DNA of 64,000 nucleotides from Rheinheimera nanhaiensis E407-8 (lineage in GTDB: Bacteria > Pseudomonadota > Gammaproteobacteria > Enterobacterales > Alteromonadaceae): NCBI RefSeq assembly GCF_000296695.1, contig NZ_BAFK01000007.1, forward strand, positions 113,194 through 177,193, given 5' to 3'. A program made the position numbers and the translations under genes. How positions within the stretch are numbered: the first letter of the stretch is position 1; each line of letters opens with the position of its first letter. Positions 28,483 to 37,802 of the stretch are shown one piece after another. The notes under the pieces were generated by a model. That model worked only from the letters and a program-made list of their open reading frames with translations. It had not been told where the DNA came from and did no database searches.

Positions 28483-29913
28483 ATGACGAAATGGATGCGG
28501 GTGCCTCACACCCTGACGTTACTTTTTAGCATGATGGTACTGGCGATGATCGCCACCTGGATAGTGCCGCAGGGCTTTTTTGAAACCCAAACCCTGGCCA
28601 ATGGCCGCAGTGCTGTGGTACCCGGCACCTTTGCCCTGGTAGAAGAGCGCCAGTACTTAAGCCCCTGGCAACTGCTTACCGCCATTCCACGCGCCTTTGC
28701 CAGTGCGCAGGACGTGATTTTCTTTGTAATGATTTTAGGCGGCGTGTTATCTGTTGCCCGCGCTACCGGCACCGTTGACGCGCTGATAGGCCGCCTGCTG
28801 GAACGCTACAATAACAAACCACAAATGCTGATCTTTATGGTGGTGTTTTGTTTTGCCATGGCGTCCAGCTTTATCGGCACCGCCGGCGAATACATCCCCT
28901 TTGTGCTGATACTGGTGGCCTTATGTAAGGCAATGCGGCTTGATGCGATGACCGCTGTTGGCATGACAGTGGCAGGCTACGGTATCGGCTATGGCATCTC
29001 AGCGGTAAACCCTTTTACTCTGGTGATAGCCCAGCAAATCGCCGACATTCCGATCTTATCCGGTTGGGAGCTGCGTGCAGCGATCTTTTTACCCTTCGTA
29101 CTGATTGGTTTTCATCATGTCTGGCGCTACGCAAAACAGGTATTGGCCAACCCGGCTAATTCGATGGTAGCCGATTTGCCCTGCCCGCTTGGCAATAACG
29201 CCCAAACCAGTTACCCGGCGCTAACCTGGGCGCACCGGCTGATCTTAGCCAGCTTTGTGTTTACCATTGGCGTAGTGGCTTACAATATCCGCGTAAATGG
29301 CTGGTACTTGTACGAACTGGGCGCCGCATTTATTGCCTGGGGCCTGTTTGTTACCCTAGTTGGTAAAGTGCAGGCGGATATCGCCGCCAGTAAATTTATT
29401 GCCGGTGCGATGGAGCTTACCACCACCGCCATACTGATCGGGGTCGCCCGTGGTATTTCATTGCTGATGGAAGATGGCCAGATTTTACACAGCCTGGTAC
29501 ACGGTATGTCTATGCCGCTATCTTACGTTGGTGCTGAAGTTGCTGCGGTAGGTATGTTGATTATTCAAACCTTACTGAATTTCTTTATTCCCTCTGGCAG
29601 TGGCCAGGCCTACGTGACCATGCCGTTAATGGTGCCACTGGCCGATTTGTTGGAAATTCCGCGTCAGGTCGCTGTGTTGGCTTATCAGTTTGGTGATGGT
29701 TTCTCCAATATGATTATCCCCACCAATGCCATTTTAATGGGCATTATCGGTATTGCCGGTATTCCCTACGGCCACTGGTTCCGCTTTTGTCTGCCGCTGA
29801 TGTTCAAACTGATGCTGGCATCGTCTGTCGTGTTAGTGCTGGCAGTCATTTTTGACTATGGCGACGATGTGCAACCACAGGCCGCAGTAGCGCTGGCAAC
29901 CCAGGCCTCCTGA
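28483..29913 (+). CDS. yfcC: YfcC-family membrane transporter
   Basis: The 476-residue protein has about 12 membrane helices. Two hairpin-loop signatures, SSFIGTAGEYIPFVLILV and LNFFIPSGSGQAYVTMPLM, place it in the YfcC family of the DcuC/AbgT-like ion transporter superfamily. These are thought to move dicarboxylates, amino acids or related anions with a cation. The substrate is unknown. It stands alone between a divergent unknown gene and a hairpin before aceK. Confidence 0.85.
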   Translation: MTKWMRVPHTLTLLFSMMVLAMIATWIVPQGFFETQTLANGRSAVVPGTFALVEERQYLSPWQLLTAIPRAFASAQDVIFFVMILGGVLSVARATGTVDALIGRLLERYNNKPQMLIFMVVFCFAMASSFIGTAGEYIPFVLILVALCKAMRLDAMTAVGMTVAGYGIGYGISAVNPFTLVIAQQIADIPILSGWELRAAIFLPFVLIGFHHVWRYAKQVLANPANSMVADLPCPLGNNAQTSYPALTWAHRLILASFVFTIGVVAYNIRVNGWYLYELGAAFIAWGLFVTLVGKVQADIAASKFIAGAMELTTTAILIGVARGISLLMEDGQILHSLVHGMSMPLSYVGAEVAAVGMLIIQTLLNFFIPSGSGQAYVTMPLMVPLADLLEIPRQVAVLAYQFGDGFSNMIIPTNAILMGIIGIAGIPYGHWFRFCLPLMFKLMLASSVVLVLAVIFDYGDDVQPQAAVALATQAS

Positions 29914-29932
29914 TCCCCAGGCCGATGTGCAA

Positions 29933-29950
29933 CGCGGGCATTTGCCCGCG
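29933..29950 (+). terminator. GC-rich hairpin after the YfcC-family gene
   Basis: A 7-bp GC stem (29933-29939 with 29944-29950) has a 4-base loop. There is no T run, so it may be Rho-independent termination of low strength, or only an RNA stabiliser. Confidence 0.4.
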
Positions 29951-30017
29951 CTGTACTGGTAATTCCTGCTATTCCTGATTAGAGTGTCAGCTCAATATCC
30001 TTACGGCAGATAGCAGC

Positions 30018-31769
30018 ATGAGCCAGGCAAAACAAATTGCCGAGATTATTTTAAAAGGGTTTCGCCGCCACTTTAGCCTGTTTCAGGCGATAACAGCCAA
30101 AGCCAAGCAGCGTTTTGAACTGGCCGACTGGCGCGCCTTTCAGCAAGACAGCTCTGATCGTATTTCGTTTTACGATCAGCGGGTCACCGAGGCCATTACC
30201 CATCTGGCCAGCGAGCTGCCCAGCCAGTGTTTAAATGAACCGCTATGGCAGCAGGTCAAGCAGCATTACATGGAGTTTCTGGCGTTTCACCCGCAAGCCG
30301 AACTGGCCGAGACCTTCTATAACTCGGTGTTTTGTCAGCTGTTCGAGCGTAAATATTTTCATAATCAGAATATTTTTGTTGAGTCGACCCTAAGTAAACA
30401 GCATTTACCGGCGCCCATTGCCTCGGTGTACGACAGCTACTTTCCGGCGCAGGACGGCTTAAAGCAGACGATTCGCAATATAGTCTCCGGCTTTGGCTTT
30501 ATTACGCCTTTTATTAACCTGGACCGCGATATCCGCTTAATCGTAAAAAGCTTTATGGCGCAGTCCAGCCATGGCCGCCACCCGGTGTACCAAATTCGTT
30601 TTGATATTTTAAAGTCAGTGTTTTACCGCAATAAAGCTGCCTATATTGTCGGCCGCGCGGTAACTCCGGATGGCCAGCAGCCGTTTATTATTCCGTTATT
30701 GCACCGCGAAGGCGCCGGCTTATTTATCGATACGCTGGTAACCGACGCCCAGCAAATGACGATTATTTTTGGCTTTTCCCGCGCTTATTTTATGGTGGCG
30801 ACGCAGGTGCCGTCATCGTTAGTGCACTTTTTGCGCGAACTGCTGCCACATAAAACCCTGGCAGAACTCTATGCCAGCATCGGCTTGCATAAACAGGGTA
30901 AAACCGAATTTTACCGCGAGCTTTTAAGCCATCTGGACAAAAGTAACGATCAGTTTGTTGCCGCCCCCGGCACCCGGGGTATGGTGATGATGGTATTTAC
31001 CCTGCCATCCTTTCCTTATGTGTTTAAAGTGATCCGCGATAAATTTGCCCCCAGCAAAGAATTTGGCCGCGACACCGTTAAAGCGCGTTATTTACTGGTT
31101 AAAAAGCACGACCGGGTTGGCCGCATGGCCGACACCCTGGAATATTCATACGTGGCGCTGCCGAAAAACCGTTTTTCGGCCGAGCTGCTGGAAGAGCTGC
31201 AACAGGCCATCGCTGGTTCGCTTAGCTTTGAAGATGATTTAGTCGTGATTAAACATCTGTATATAGAGCGTCGCATGATCCCGTTAAACTTATATCTGGA
31301 GCACGCCTCAGATGAAGAAAAAGCCCATATTATGGACGATTATGGCCAGGCGATTAAACAGATGCTGGCGGCGAATATTTTCCCCGGCGATATGCTGCTA
31401 AAAAACTTTGGCGTAACCCGGCACAAGCGGGTGGTGTTTTACGACTATGACGAAGTGCAGTATATGCTGGATGTAAATTTCAGAAGCTTTCCGAAAACCG
31501 AAAACTACGAAGACGCCATGTTTGCCGAAGGCACTGTGTGTGCTGCGCCCGGCGATGTATTTCCCGAGCAAATGGCTACTTTTGTCACGCCGCAACCGCA
31601 AATCCGCGAGCTGCTGTTTAGCAAACATCCTGAACTGCTTGATGCCGCTTACTGGCGGCAGAAGCAACAAAATATCCGCAATGGCGTGGTAGAAGATATT
31701 TTCCCCTACCCCGACAACATGCGCTTTTACCATGCTTATCAGGATGACAACAGCAGCGAACCGCACTAG
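30018..31769 (+). CDS. aceK: Isocitrate dehydrogenase kinase/phosphatase
   Basis: AceK phosphorylates and dephosphorylates isocitrate dehydrogenase to divide carbon between the TCA cycle and the glyoxylate shunt. The ATP-binding part includes GTRGMVMMVFTLPSFPYVFKVIRDKF (about residues 315-340), and DYDEVQYM carries late active-site acids. Length (583) matches E. coli (578). The aceBA genes are not adjacent, unlike in E. coli; they must be elsewhere if the shunt is complete. Confidence 0.97.
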   Translation: MSQAKQIAEIILKGFRRHFSLFQAITAKAKQRFELADWRAFQQDSSDRISFYDQRVTEAITHLASELPSQCLNEPLWQQVKQHYMEFLAFHPQAELAETFYNSVFCQLFERKYFHNQNIFVESTLSKQHLPAPIASVYDSYFPAQDGLKQTIRNIVSGFGFITPFINLDRDIRLIVKSFMAQSSHGRHPVYQIRFDILKSVFYRNKAAYIVGRAVTPDGQQPFIIPLLHREGAGLFIDTLVTDAQQMTIIFGFSRAYFMVATQVPSSLVHFLRELLPHKTLAELYASIGLHKQGKTEFYRELLSHLDKSNDQFVAAPGTRGMVMMVFTLPSFPYVFKVIRDKFAPSKEFGRDTVKARYLLVKKHDRVGRMADTLEYSYVALPKNRFSAELLEELQQAIAGSLSFEDDLVVIKHLYIERRMIPLNLYLEHASDEEKAHIMDDYGQAIKQMLAANIFPGDMLLKNFGVTRHKRVVFYDYDEVQYMLDVNFRSFPKTENYEDAMFAEGTVCAAPGDVFPEQMATFVTPQPQIRELLFSKHPELLDAAYWRQKQQNIRNGVVEDIFPYPDNMRFYHAYQDDNSSEPH

Positions 31770-31804
31770 CTTTATCACTATAACTTCACTAAACAGGGCA
31801 GCTA

Positions 31805-32653
31805 ATGATGAGCCCAACCACTATTCAGCCGGTTTCAGCCCATTGGCTAAACCGCTTATTGCCCGCCAGGTTGCCCCAGGCGCATAAAGGCGACTTTGGC
31901 CATGTACTGGTGCTCGGTGGCGACCACGGCTATGGCGGCGCGGCAATAATGGCAGCACAAAGCGCAGCGCACTGCGGGGCAGGTTTAGTCAGCTTGTTCA
32001 CCCGGCCGGAGCATGTCAGCGCCATGCTGTGCCGTCAGCCGGAAGTGATGGTGAGCCACCAACACATTAATGACATGATAACGCGGGCCACCGTGCTGCT
32101 GGCAGGGCCGGGTCTTGGCCTGTGCAGCTGGGGCACAGCTTTACTGGCTCAGGCATTGGCATCTGATAAGCCGCTGTTACTTGATGCCGATGCGCTGAAT
32201 TATCTGGCGGCCTTACCCCAAGCTGAGCAACAACAGTTAAAACGCGACAACTGGCTGCTGACGCCACACCCGGGTGAAGCCGCACGTTTGCTCGGTTGCA
32301 GCAGCGCTGATATTCAGCACGACAGAGTCGCGGCAGTACAACAACTGCAGCAACGCTTTGGCGGCACTGTATTGCTAAAAGGCCATACCAGCCTGATCGC
32401 CGGGCCAGAGCGGCAGCTGGCCAGGCTTGACTGCGGTAATCCCGGCATGGCTGGCGGCGGTATGGGCGATGTATTGTCCGGCATTATTGCCGCGCTGCTG
32501 GCACAGGGTTTAACCGGTTTTGATGCCGCGGCATTGGGAGGTTATCTGCATGGTACTGCGGCAGACCAGCTGGCAGCCGTCCGGGGCGAGCGCGGCTTGC
32601 TGGCAACTGCTATACTGCCGCACTTGCAGCCACTGCTAAACGGAAAATCCTGA
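31805..32653 (+). CDS. nnrD: ADP-dependent (S)-NAD(P)H-hydrate dehydratase
   Basis: The enzyme repairs hydrated NAD(P)H using ADP or ATP. It is the ribokinase-like C-terminal domain of YjeF: HKGDFGHVLVLGGDHGYGGAAIMAA, the LDADALNYLA strand, LTPHPGEAARLLG, VLLKGHTSLIA and the catalytic NPGMAGGGMGDVLSG loop. The N-terminal epimerase domain, fused in E. coli, is missing, so a separate NnrE would be needed. Two ATGs stand at the start. The next gene follows after 3 bases. Confidence 0.93.
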   Translation: MMSPTTIQPVSAHWLNRLLPARLPQAHKGDFGHVLVLGGDHGYGGAAIMAAQSAAHCGAGLVSLFTRPEHVSAMLCRQPEVMVSHQHINDMITRATVLLAGPGLGLCSWGTALLAQALASDKPLLLDADALNYLAALPQAEQQQLKRDNWLLTPHPGEAARLLGCSSADIQHDRVAAVQQLQQRFGGTVLLKGHTSLIAGPERQLARLDCGNPGMAGGGMGDVLSGIIAALLAQGLTGFDAAALGGYLHGTAADQLAAVRGERGLLATAILPHLQPLLNGKS

Positions 32654-32656
32654 CAG

Positions 32657-33109
32657 ATGAAAATTTACGTCGACGCCGATGCCTGCCCGGTGGTGATTAA
32701 AGACATTATTTTTCGCGCTGCCGAGCGCAAACAAATAACCACCTTGCTGGTAGCTAACCAGCCGATCCGCGTACCGCCATCGAAGTTTATTTCAGCCATC
32801 ACGGTATCAAGCGGCTTTGATGAAGCCGACAACGAAATAGTAAGGCGCTGTGAAGCCGGCGATTTAGTGATCACTGCCGATATTCCGCTGGCCGCTGAGG
32901 TATTAGCCAAAGGCGGCTTTGCGCTTAACCCGCGTGGCGAGTTGTACAGTAACGATACTATTAAGCAAAAACTCACTATGCGGGATTTTATGGACACCCT
33001 GCGCGGCAGCGGTGTGCATACCGGCGGCCCGTCACCGCTAAACCAAAGCGATCGCCAGGCCTTTGCCAATCAGCTGGATAAACTGCTACAGCAGCATGCG
33101 AAAGGTTAA
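32657..33109 (+). CDS. yaiI: YaiI/YqxD-family (DUF188) protein
   Basis: DUF188 proteins have a PIN-like nuclease fold. Acidic residues include [12 protein letters not shown] at residues 4-15 and [13 protein letters not shown] in the middle. The C-terminal [14 protein letters not shown] motif is also typical. Length (150) fits. Nuclease activity is inferred only. The stop TAA (33107-33109) overlaps the stop of the convergent gene through TTAA. Confidence 0.92.
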   Translation: MKIYVDADACPVVIKDIIFRAAERKQITTLLVANQPIRVPPSKFISAITVSSGFDEADNEIVRRCEAGDLVITADIPLAAEVLAKGGFALNPRGELYSNDTIKQKLTMRDFMDTLRGSGVHTGGPSPLNQSDRQAFANQLDKLLQQHAKG

Positions 33110-34047
33110 CCCGGCCAGGCTGACAGCTGCTGCTTACTGCTGAACTGCTGCTGTTTTTGGCTTAGCGGATCGGTAAAACTTAACTGTTTCGCCAGCAATT
33201 GCAATGGCTTATCAAACTGCGGTGCCTGCTTCGGTTGCAGCTTGGGGTAGTAAGTATCATGCAAAATCGGCATCGCCAGGCTAAGCATATGCAGGCGTAG
33301 CTGATGGGTTTTACCACTGTGCGGTGTCAGCTCAAACAACCCGAGTTCGCCGCTTTTGGCCACCAGGCTGATAGTTGATTGCGCATTTACCTCACCGGCC
33401 ACTATGGCATTAATAAACCGCGGCTGACTTTTTTCAATCCGGTTAGCTATCTGCCACTGTTTTGGCAGTGCACAGTGTTGGGCTGCCGGGCTTAACGGCG
33501 CCACGGCCTGATAAAGCTTAGTGATTTGCGCCTGCTGAAACAGCTGATAATAGGCCGCCCGGCTTTGCGCATTGATAGAAAACAACACCAGACCAGCCGT
33601 ATCGCGATCCAGCCGGTGCACCGGCACCATATCGTCAATACCAGTGTCGCGCTTTAACCGTGCCAGTAAGCACTCATTAACGTATTCACCACCCGGCGTT
33701 ACCGGTAAAAAGTGCGGTTTATCCGCCACCAGGATATGCTGATCCTGATACAGGATCTGATGGTTAAACGGGATGGCCGGCTCAGTGGCAACCTCGCGGT
33801 AATAACACAACCGCTTACCGGCTAAAAAAGGCGTTTGCAGCGTAATAGCTTCGCCATTAAACCAATGCACCTTGCCAGCTAAAATCCGCTCACGCCAAAT
33901 ATCGGCGCTAATGCGGGCAAAATGACGGCACAAAAACGCATACACCGTCGGCCAGCGCTTATCCGGCGCCGGCAGGGTAATTTCAGAGGCTTGACGGGCA
34001 ATAGACACAGACGTTTCCTGGCGAAAAATCAGCGCGCAGTCTAGCAT
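33106..34047 (-). CDS. RluA-family pseudouridine synthase
   Basis: The catalytic motif is [14 protein letters not shown] near residue 145, with the conserved Asp in RLD, plus the later [12 protein letters not shown] motif. The N-terminal region ([13 protein letters not shown]) resembles a shortened S4-like segment. It is of the RluA/RluC/TruC class. The exact rRNA or tRNA site cannot be told from the sequence. Length is 313. It is convergent with yaiI. Confidence 0.9.
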   Translation of the reverse strand: MLDCALIFRQETSVSIARQASEITLPAPDKRWPTVYAFLCRHFARISADIWRERILAGKVHWFNGEAITLQTPFLAGKRLCYYREVATEPAIPFNHQILYQDQHILVADKPHFLPVTPGGEYVNECLLARLKRDTGIDDMVPVHRLDRDTAGLVLFSINAQSRAAYYQLFQQAQITKLYQAVAPLSPAAQHCALPKQWQIANRIEKSQPRFINAIVAGEVNAQSTISLVAKSGELGLFELTPHSGKTHQLRLHMLSLAMPILHDTYYPKLQPKQAPQFDKPLQLLAKQLSFTDPLSQKQQQFSSKQQLSAWPG

Positions 34048-34088
34048 AAAAGCCGTTACAATAGCCGACTTTTGGCCGCCTGCAGCAG

Positions 34089-34826
34089 ATGTTCACTATG
34101 TCAGACAGCACTTTGCCCCCTACAGTGTCTAAGCCCTCCCACCACAATGCCGTGTTACAGCTTCGCGCCACTGAACTGGCCAAAGCCACCCGGGTGTTTA
34201 ACGCCCGGGGCAGTAAGGTAAAGCGTTGCGATAGCTGCCTGTTGCCCAAAGCCGAATGTATTTGCGCCGCCAGACCCCAAGTAAAAAGCCACAGTGCGTT
34301 TTGCTTTATTATGTATACCGGCGAGTGTTACAAGCCGAGTAATACCGGCCGCATTATTGCCGATGTGATTGCGGATAATCATGCCTTTGTCTGGGACAGA
34401 ACCCGGCCCGATCCGGCGCTGTTGGCCCTGTTAACCAACCCTGATTATGCGCCTGTAGTGGTGTTTCCTACGCAATACGCCGAACCTGCGCGCTGTATCA
34501 ACAGCCCGCTTGAACTTAGCGCGATACAAAGCGGGAAAACACCGCTGTTTATCATGCTGGACGGTACCTGGCGCGAAGCAAAAAAAATGTTTAAAAGTGC
34601 TTATTTGCAGCAGCTGCCGGTGCTGGGGATTCAAAGCGAGCAAGGCTCAACCTATTTACTGCGCGAAGCAGCGCATCTGCATCAGCTGTGCACCGCCGAG
34701 GTGGCGGTTGAAGTGTTAAAACTGGCTAACGATACGACAGCTGCGCAAGCGCTGGCGCAGTATTTTCTGCTATTTCGCCAGGCTTATGTCGCCGGTAAAC
34801 CTCACCTTAAACTTGACGCTGAATAA
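34089..34826 (+). CDS. DTW-domain tRNA-uridine aminocarboxypropyltransferase (TapT-like)
   Basis: The DTW family adds the acp group from S-adenosylmethionine to uridine in tRNA. The signature is MLDGTWREAKKMFKSAYL (about residues 156-173). A zinc-type cysteine cluster CDSCLLPKAECIC lies near residue 51. E. coli TapT (YfiP), which makes acp3U47, has the same layout. The start may be ATG 34089 or ATG 34098. The 3' end overlaps the convergent hydrolase gene by 20 bases. Confidence 0.88.
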   Translation: MFTMSDSTLPPTVSKPSHHNAVLQLRATELAKATRVFNARGSKVKRCDSCLLPKAECICAARPQVKSHSAFCFIMYTGECYKPSNTGRIIADVIADNHAFVWDRTRPDPALLALLTNPDYAPVVVFPTQYAEPARCINSPLELSAIQSGKTPLFIMLDGTWREAKKMFKSAYLQQLPVLGIQSEQGSTYLLREAAHLHQLCTAEVAVEVLKLANDTTAAQALAQYFLLFRQAYVAGKPHLKLDAE

Positions 34827-35568
34827 AGCCGGCAATTTGCGCCGCCAACCAGTCTGGGTCATCCAGTGCGATATCGTGCCCGGCCCAACTGTGCTGCTGA
34901 TGCTCTGCGCGCAAATAACGGGCTAAGGCTAACGAGCAGCCTGGGTTAACTAAGCTATCTGCCGCACTACTTAACACCAAAGACGGGCAAACAGGCGGTG
35001 CCGACAGCCGAAACCGCGCTGCCGCCCAGAGCTGGCGCAGCATATTGGCACGGCTTACCGGTCGCTGCTGCTGATAACCAATCCAACACTTTACCAACTG
35101 AGGATCTTGCCGGGCTTTATGGCAAGTAAGCTGTAAGATCAGCTGTTCACGCAGTGGCAGACTAAGCCAGGGCAAGGCCAGTAGCGCCGGGTAATTGCGC
35201 CAGCGTAAACGCTGATAAAACGGAGACAGCGGCCGGGCGCTGCTGTTAATCAGCACGACAGAGGCGACCTCTTGCGGATACTGTATTGCCCAGTCCAGCG
35301 CCAGCATGCCGCCTAACGACAGTGCCACCAGATGCACCTGACCAGTAAAGGCGGATGACTGCTGCAGTTGCTGGCGCACAGACTGGCGCAGCAGCGCGAT
35401 ATCCGCTGCGGAATGCTGTTGGTACAGCTCGCCGCAGCCAGCATAGTCAAAGCTTAATAGCGGATTAGGCAGTGCTGATGACAACACAGGCCGCAGCCGC
35501 CCCCAATGTCGCTGCTCCCGGCTTAACCCACGCAGCAGTAACACGGGTGTGTTTTGGCTTAGTACCAT
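34807..35568 (-). CDS. Alpha/beta hydrolase
   Basis: The nucleophile is Ser 84 in VALSLGGM. The Asp candidate is in SSAADSLVNP, and the His is in SWAGHDIALDD near the C-terminus, so the triad is complete. The LLRGLSREQRHW segment forms the oxyanion turn. The substrate is unknown; BioH-like or lipase-like are both possible. It overlaps the M14 peptidase gene upstream by 10 bases, so the two are translated together. Confidence 0.85.
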   Translation of the reverse strand: MVLSQNTPVLLLRGLSREQRHWGRLRPVLSSALPNPLLSFDYAGCGELYQQHSAADIALLRQSVRQQLQQSSAFTGQVHLVALSLGGMLALDWAIQYPQEVASVVLINSSARPLSPFYQRLRWRNYPALLALPWLSLPLREQLILQLTCHKARQDPQLVKCWIGYQQQRPVSRANMLRQLWAAARFRLSAPPVCPSLVLSSAADSLVNPGCSLALARYLRAEHQQHSWAGHDIALDDPDWLAAQIAGFIQRQV

Positions 35569-36587
35569 AGGGCCCTCGCCTGTTGCAGCAACAGTTCAGG
35601 CTGGCTAAGCGGCAGCCAGTTGCGGTACGACAGCGTGGCGTTAATTAAAAAGTTAATCAGGATCAGGTGGCTGCGCAGCACCCGTTTGACGCGATGCGGC
35701 TTAACCGGATGAAACATGCCGAGGCTGGAGAGCAGCTGAAACGGGTTTTTCCGTACCCAGTTCCACGAGCCCATTTCCAATGTCAGCGGCAGTAGCGTCG
35801 TATTATGTTGCACCGCTAAATCGTACAAATAATCCCAGAGGTCGCCATGACACAGGTAATGCTGCGACTGCGGCTCAAAGATGTAGTTCTGATGCGGGTA
35901 GGTTTGCAAAAACAACTGCCGCAGCCGTGCCATTTCAGCTAAGTGTGCGATGGGTTGCTGCCGGCTTTTGGCATAAGGAAACCAGATCCTGTCGGTGCGG
36001 CCAAAGCCCGAGTGACAATCCAGCGCCAGTGAAAATGGCCGGCTAAATAACTCACGTTTAATAAAATCGACCAGCGCCTGACTTTCCAGCTCCATTTTGT
36101 CCTGCCGGCCGCGATGCCACGGCAGTATACGGCTAATACGCTGTCCGCCCACCAGCCAGGCGGCCCCCTCGTGGCACTCGACCGGCGCATTGCGCATCAA
36201 ATCAACACTGTTGCCATTTGCCCGCCAGCCATTGGCCATGCCGGCAGGGTTTACTAAGGGCAGAAAATAAATACAACCTTGCTGCAGGGCATGGCGCAGC
36301 GTAATATCCCATGGCAGGCGCTGCAATAAGGTTTGCAGGTAAGCTAATACCACCTGAGTACCAATACGCTCCAGTCCATGCACGCCGCCCGTCAGCACCA
36401 TTGCAGGTAGTGTTGGGTCCGGGTTGCCAAGCGACAAGGCATACAGCGGCAGTTTCCCGCTCATATGCGGCACCTGGGCTAATACCTCCACGCGTAGCGC
36501 CGCCGGCGCATCGGCAATCAGCTGCCCAAGCTGTGCCAGCTCCGGCAAAATATCCTGCTGTTGCAACCTCACCTCAGCAAAAATCAA
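35559..36587 (-). CDS. M14-family zinc carboxypeptidase
   Basis: Zinc ligands are visible as His 70 and Glu 73 in GGVHGLERIG and His 192 in DCHSGFG. The substrate-binding segment NPAGMANGWRANG...DLMRN and the catalytic Glu 271 in LTLEMGSW complete an M14 active site. There is no signal peptide, so it is cytoplasmic. The target is unknown and could be peptidoglycan peptides or modified tails. The start is uncertain: the first in-frame start is TTG at 36587, with no clear ribosome site. Confidence 0.85.
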   Translation of the reverse strand: MIFAEVRLQQQDILPELAQLGQLIADAPAALRVEVLAQVPHMSGKLPLYALSLGNPDPTLPAMVLTGGVHGLERIGTQVVLAYLQTLLQRLPWDITLRHALQQGCIYFLPLVNPAGMANGWRANGNSVDLMRNAPVECHEGAAWLVGGQRISRILPWHRGRQDKMELESQALVDFIKRELFSRPFSLALDCHSGFGRTDRIWFPYAKSRQQPIAHLAEMARLRQLFLQTYPHQNYIFEPQSQHYLCHGDLWDYLYDLAVQHNTTLLPLTLEMGSWNWVRKNPFQLLSSLGMFHPVKPHRVKRVLRSHLILINFLINATLSYRNWLPLSQPELLLQQARALWY

Positions 36588-36741
36588 ATGACATTCGCAT
36601 GACAGCTTAACGGATGGCCTGGCGAAAAAAATGGCAGTTTTATGAAGATTTGCCCCGTATTTTCATCCGGTTATCCTGCGATACCCCCAAAGACATACAG
36701 CTGGCCTATACTTGGCGCACCACATTATGCCGGAGACACTT

Positions 36742-37791
36742 ATGCCGCCTGTCAGCCTGGGCGCGTTACTGCGTTTTAACCTGTATTACTGGCTGGCGAT
36801 TTTTTCGCTTGGCGTGTTAAGCTCCTGGCACAATGCCATACTGCACACTAAACCTTATGAGTGGCGGTATCTGCCGATGATGGCGGCCAGCGAGCTGGTG
36901 GCTATGCTACTTACCGGGGCCCTGATTGTCTGGACTTATCAGCGTTTGCTGCAACAAGCCTTTAGCAGCTGGCAATTGCTGCCCGGTGTCGTGCTGTTAG
37001 CGGCTTGTTATATCCCGGCAGAAAATGCCTTTTGGTTGCTGCTGTGGGATAAAGAGATTGTCGATCTGCGTATGCTGATAGGTAATCTGGATACCTCTGT
37101 GCTGGCGTTCTTTGTCTGGGCGGCCTGTTATCTGACCTTGCTGGTGTATCAGCAGCAGCTGCAGCGGCTGGCCCAAACCCACGCGCTAAGCCAGAAAGTC
37201 CAGCAACTGGAGCTACAGGCACTTAGCCATCAACTCAACCCACACTTTACTTTTAACGCGCTCAATTCTGTTTGTGCGCTGCTCGAAGCAGAGCGTTACG
37301 ATGATGCTGAAACCATGTCAGAACAACTGGCGACGTTTTTACGCTACTCGTTAAGTAAAGCGCCGGACAGCCTGGTGCAACTGGCCGACGAATTACAGGC
37401 CATTAATGCTTATCTGCAACTGCAAAAAACCCGTTTCGGCAACAAACTAAAGGTAAACTGGCAAATAGACGACAGCCTGAAACAACAGCGTATTCCGGCG
37501 TTGTTGCTACAACCCCTGGTAGAAAATGCCATTAAATATGCGGTAGCCACCCGCAAACAGGGCGCAACTATCACCATAGGTGGTAAGCGCCAGCAGGATT
37601 GCCTGCAATTAACCGTCAGCGATGATGGCCCGGGCTCGGTGCTGGATAGCGGCCATAGTGGCGGCGGTGTCGGGCTGACGAATATCCGTAACCGGCTATT
37701 ACAACACTTTGGCGAGCTGGCCCGGCTGGAGGTTGGCGCCAGCCCGCAGGGCTTTACGGTAAGTATTCAGCTGCCCTGGCAGTCGTGTTAA
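36742..37791 (+). CDS. LytS/YehU-type sensor histidine kinase (first of a pair)
   Basis: Four membrane helices occupy residues 1-135. The His-kinase domain has the phosphoacceptor His 168 in QLNPHFTFN. The ATPase motifs are all present: N-box Asn 262 (LVENAIKY), DDGPG (294-298) and GGGVGLTNI (307-315). It should be an active kinase. ATG 36742 is chosen because CGGAGA is 5-7 bases upstream. The stop overlaps or adjoins the second kinase, and a LytTR regulator follows, so this is one signalling operon. The signal is unknown. Confidence 0.9.
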   Translation: MPPVSLGALLRFNLYYWLAIFSLGVLSSWHNAILHTKPYEWRYLPMMAASELVAMLLTGALIVWTYQRLLQQAFSSWQLLPGVVLLAACYIPAENAFWLLLWDKEIVDLRMLIGNLDTSVLAFFVWAACYLTLLVYQQQLQRLAQTHALSQKVQQLELQALSHQLNPHFTFNALNSVCALLEAERYDDAETMSEQLATFLRYSLSKAPDSLVQLADELQAINAYLQLQKTRFGNKLKVNWQIDDSLKQQRIPALLLQPLVENAIKYAVATRKQGATITIGGKRQQDCLQLTVSDDGPGSVLDSGHSGGGVGLTNIRNRLLQHFGELARLEVGASPQGFTVSIQLPWQSC

Positions 37792-37802
37792 GGATGGTGC
37801 AG

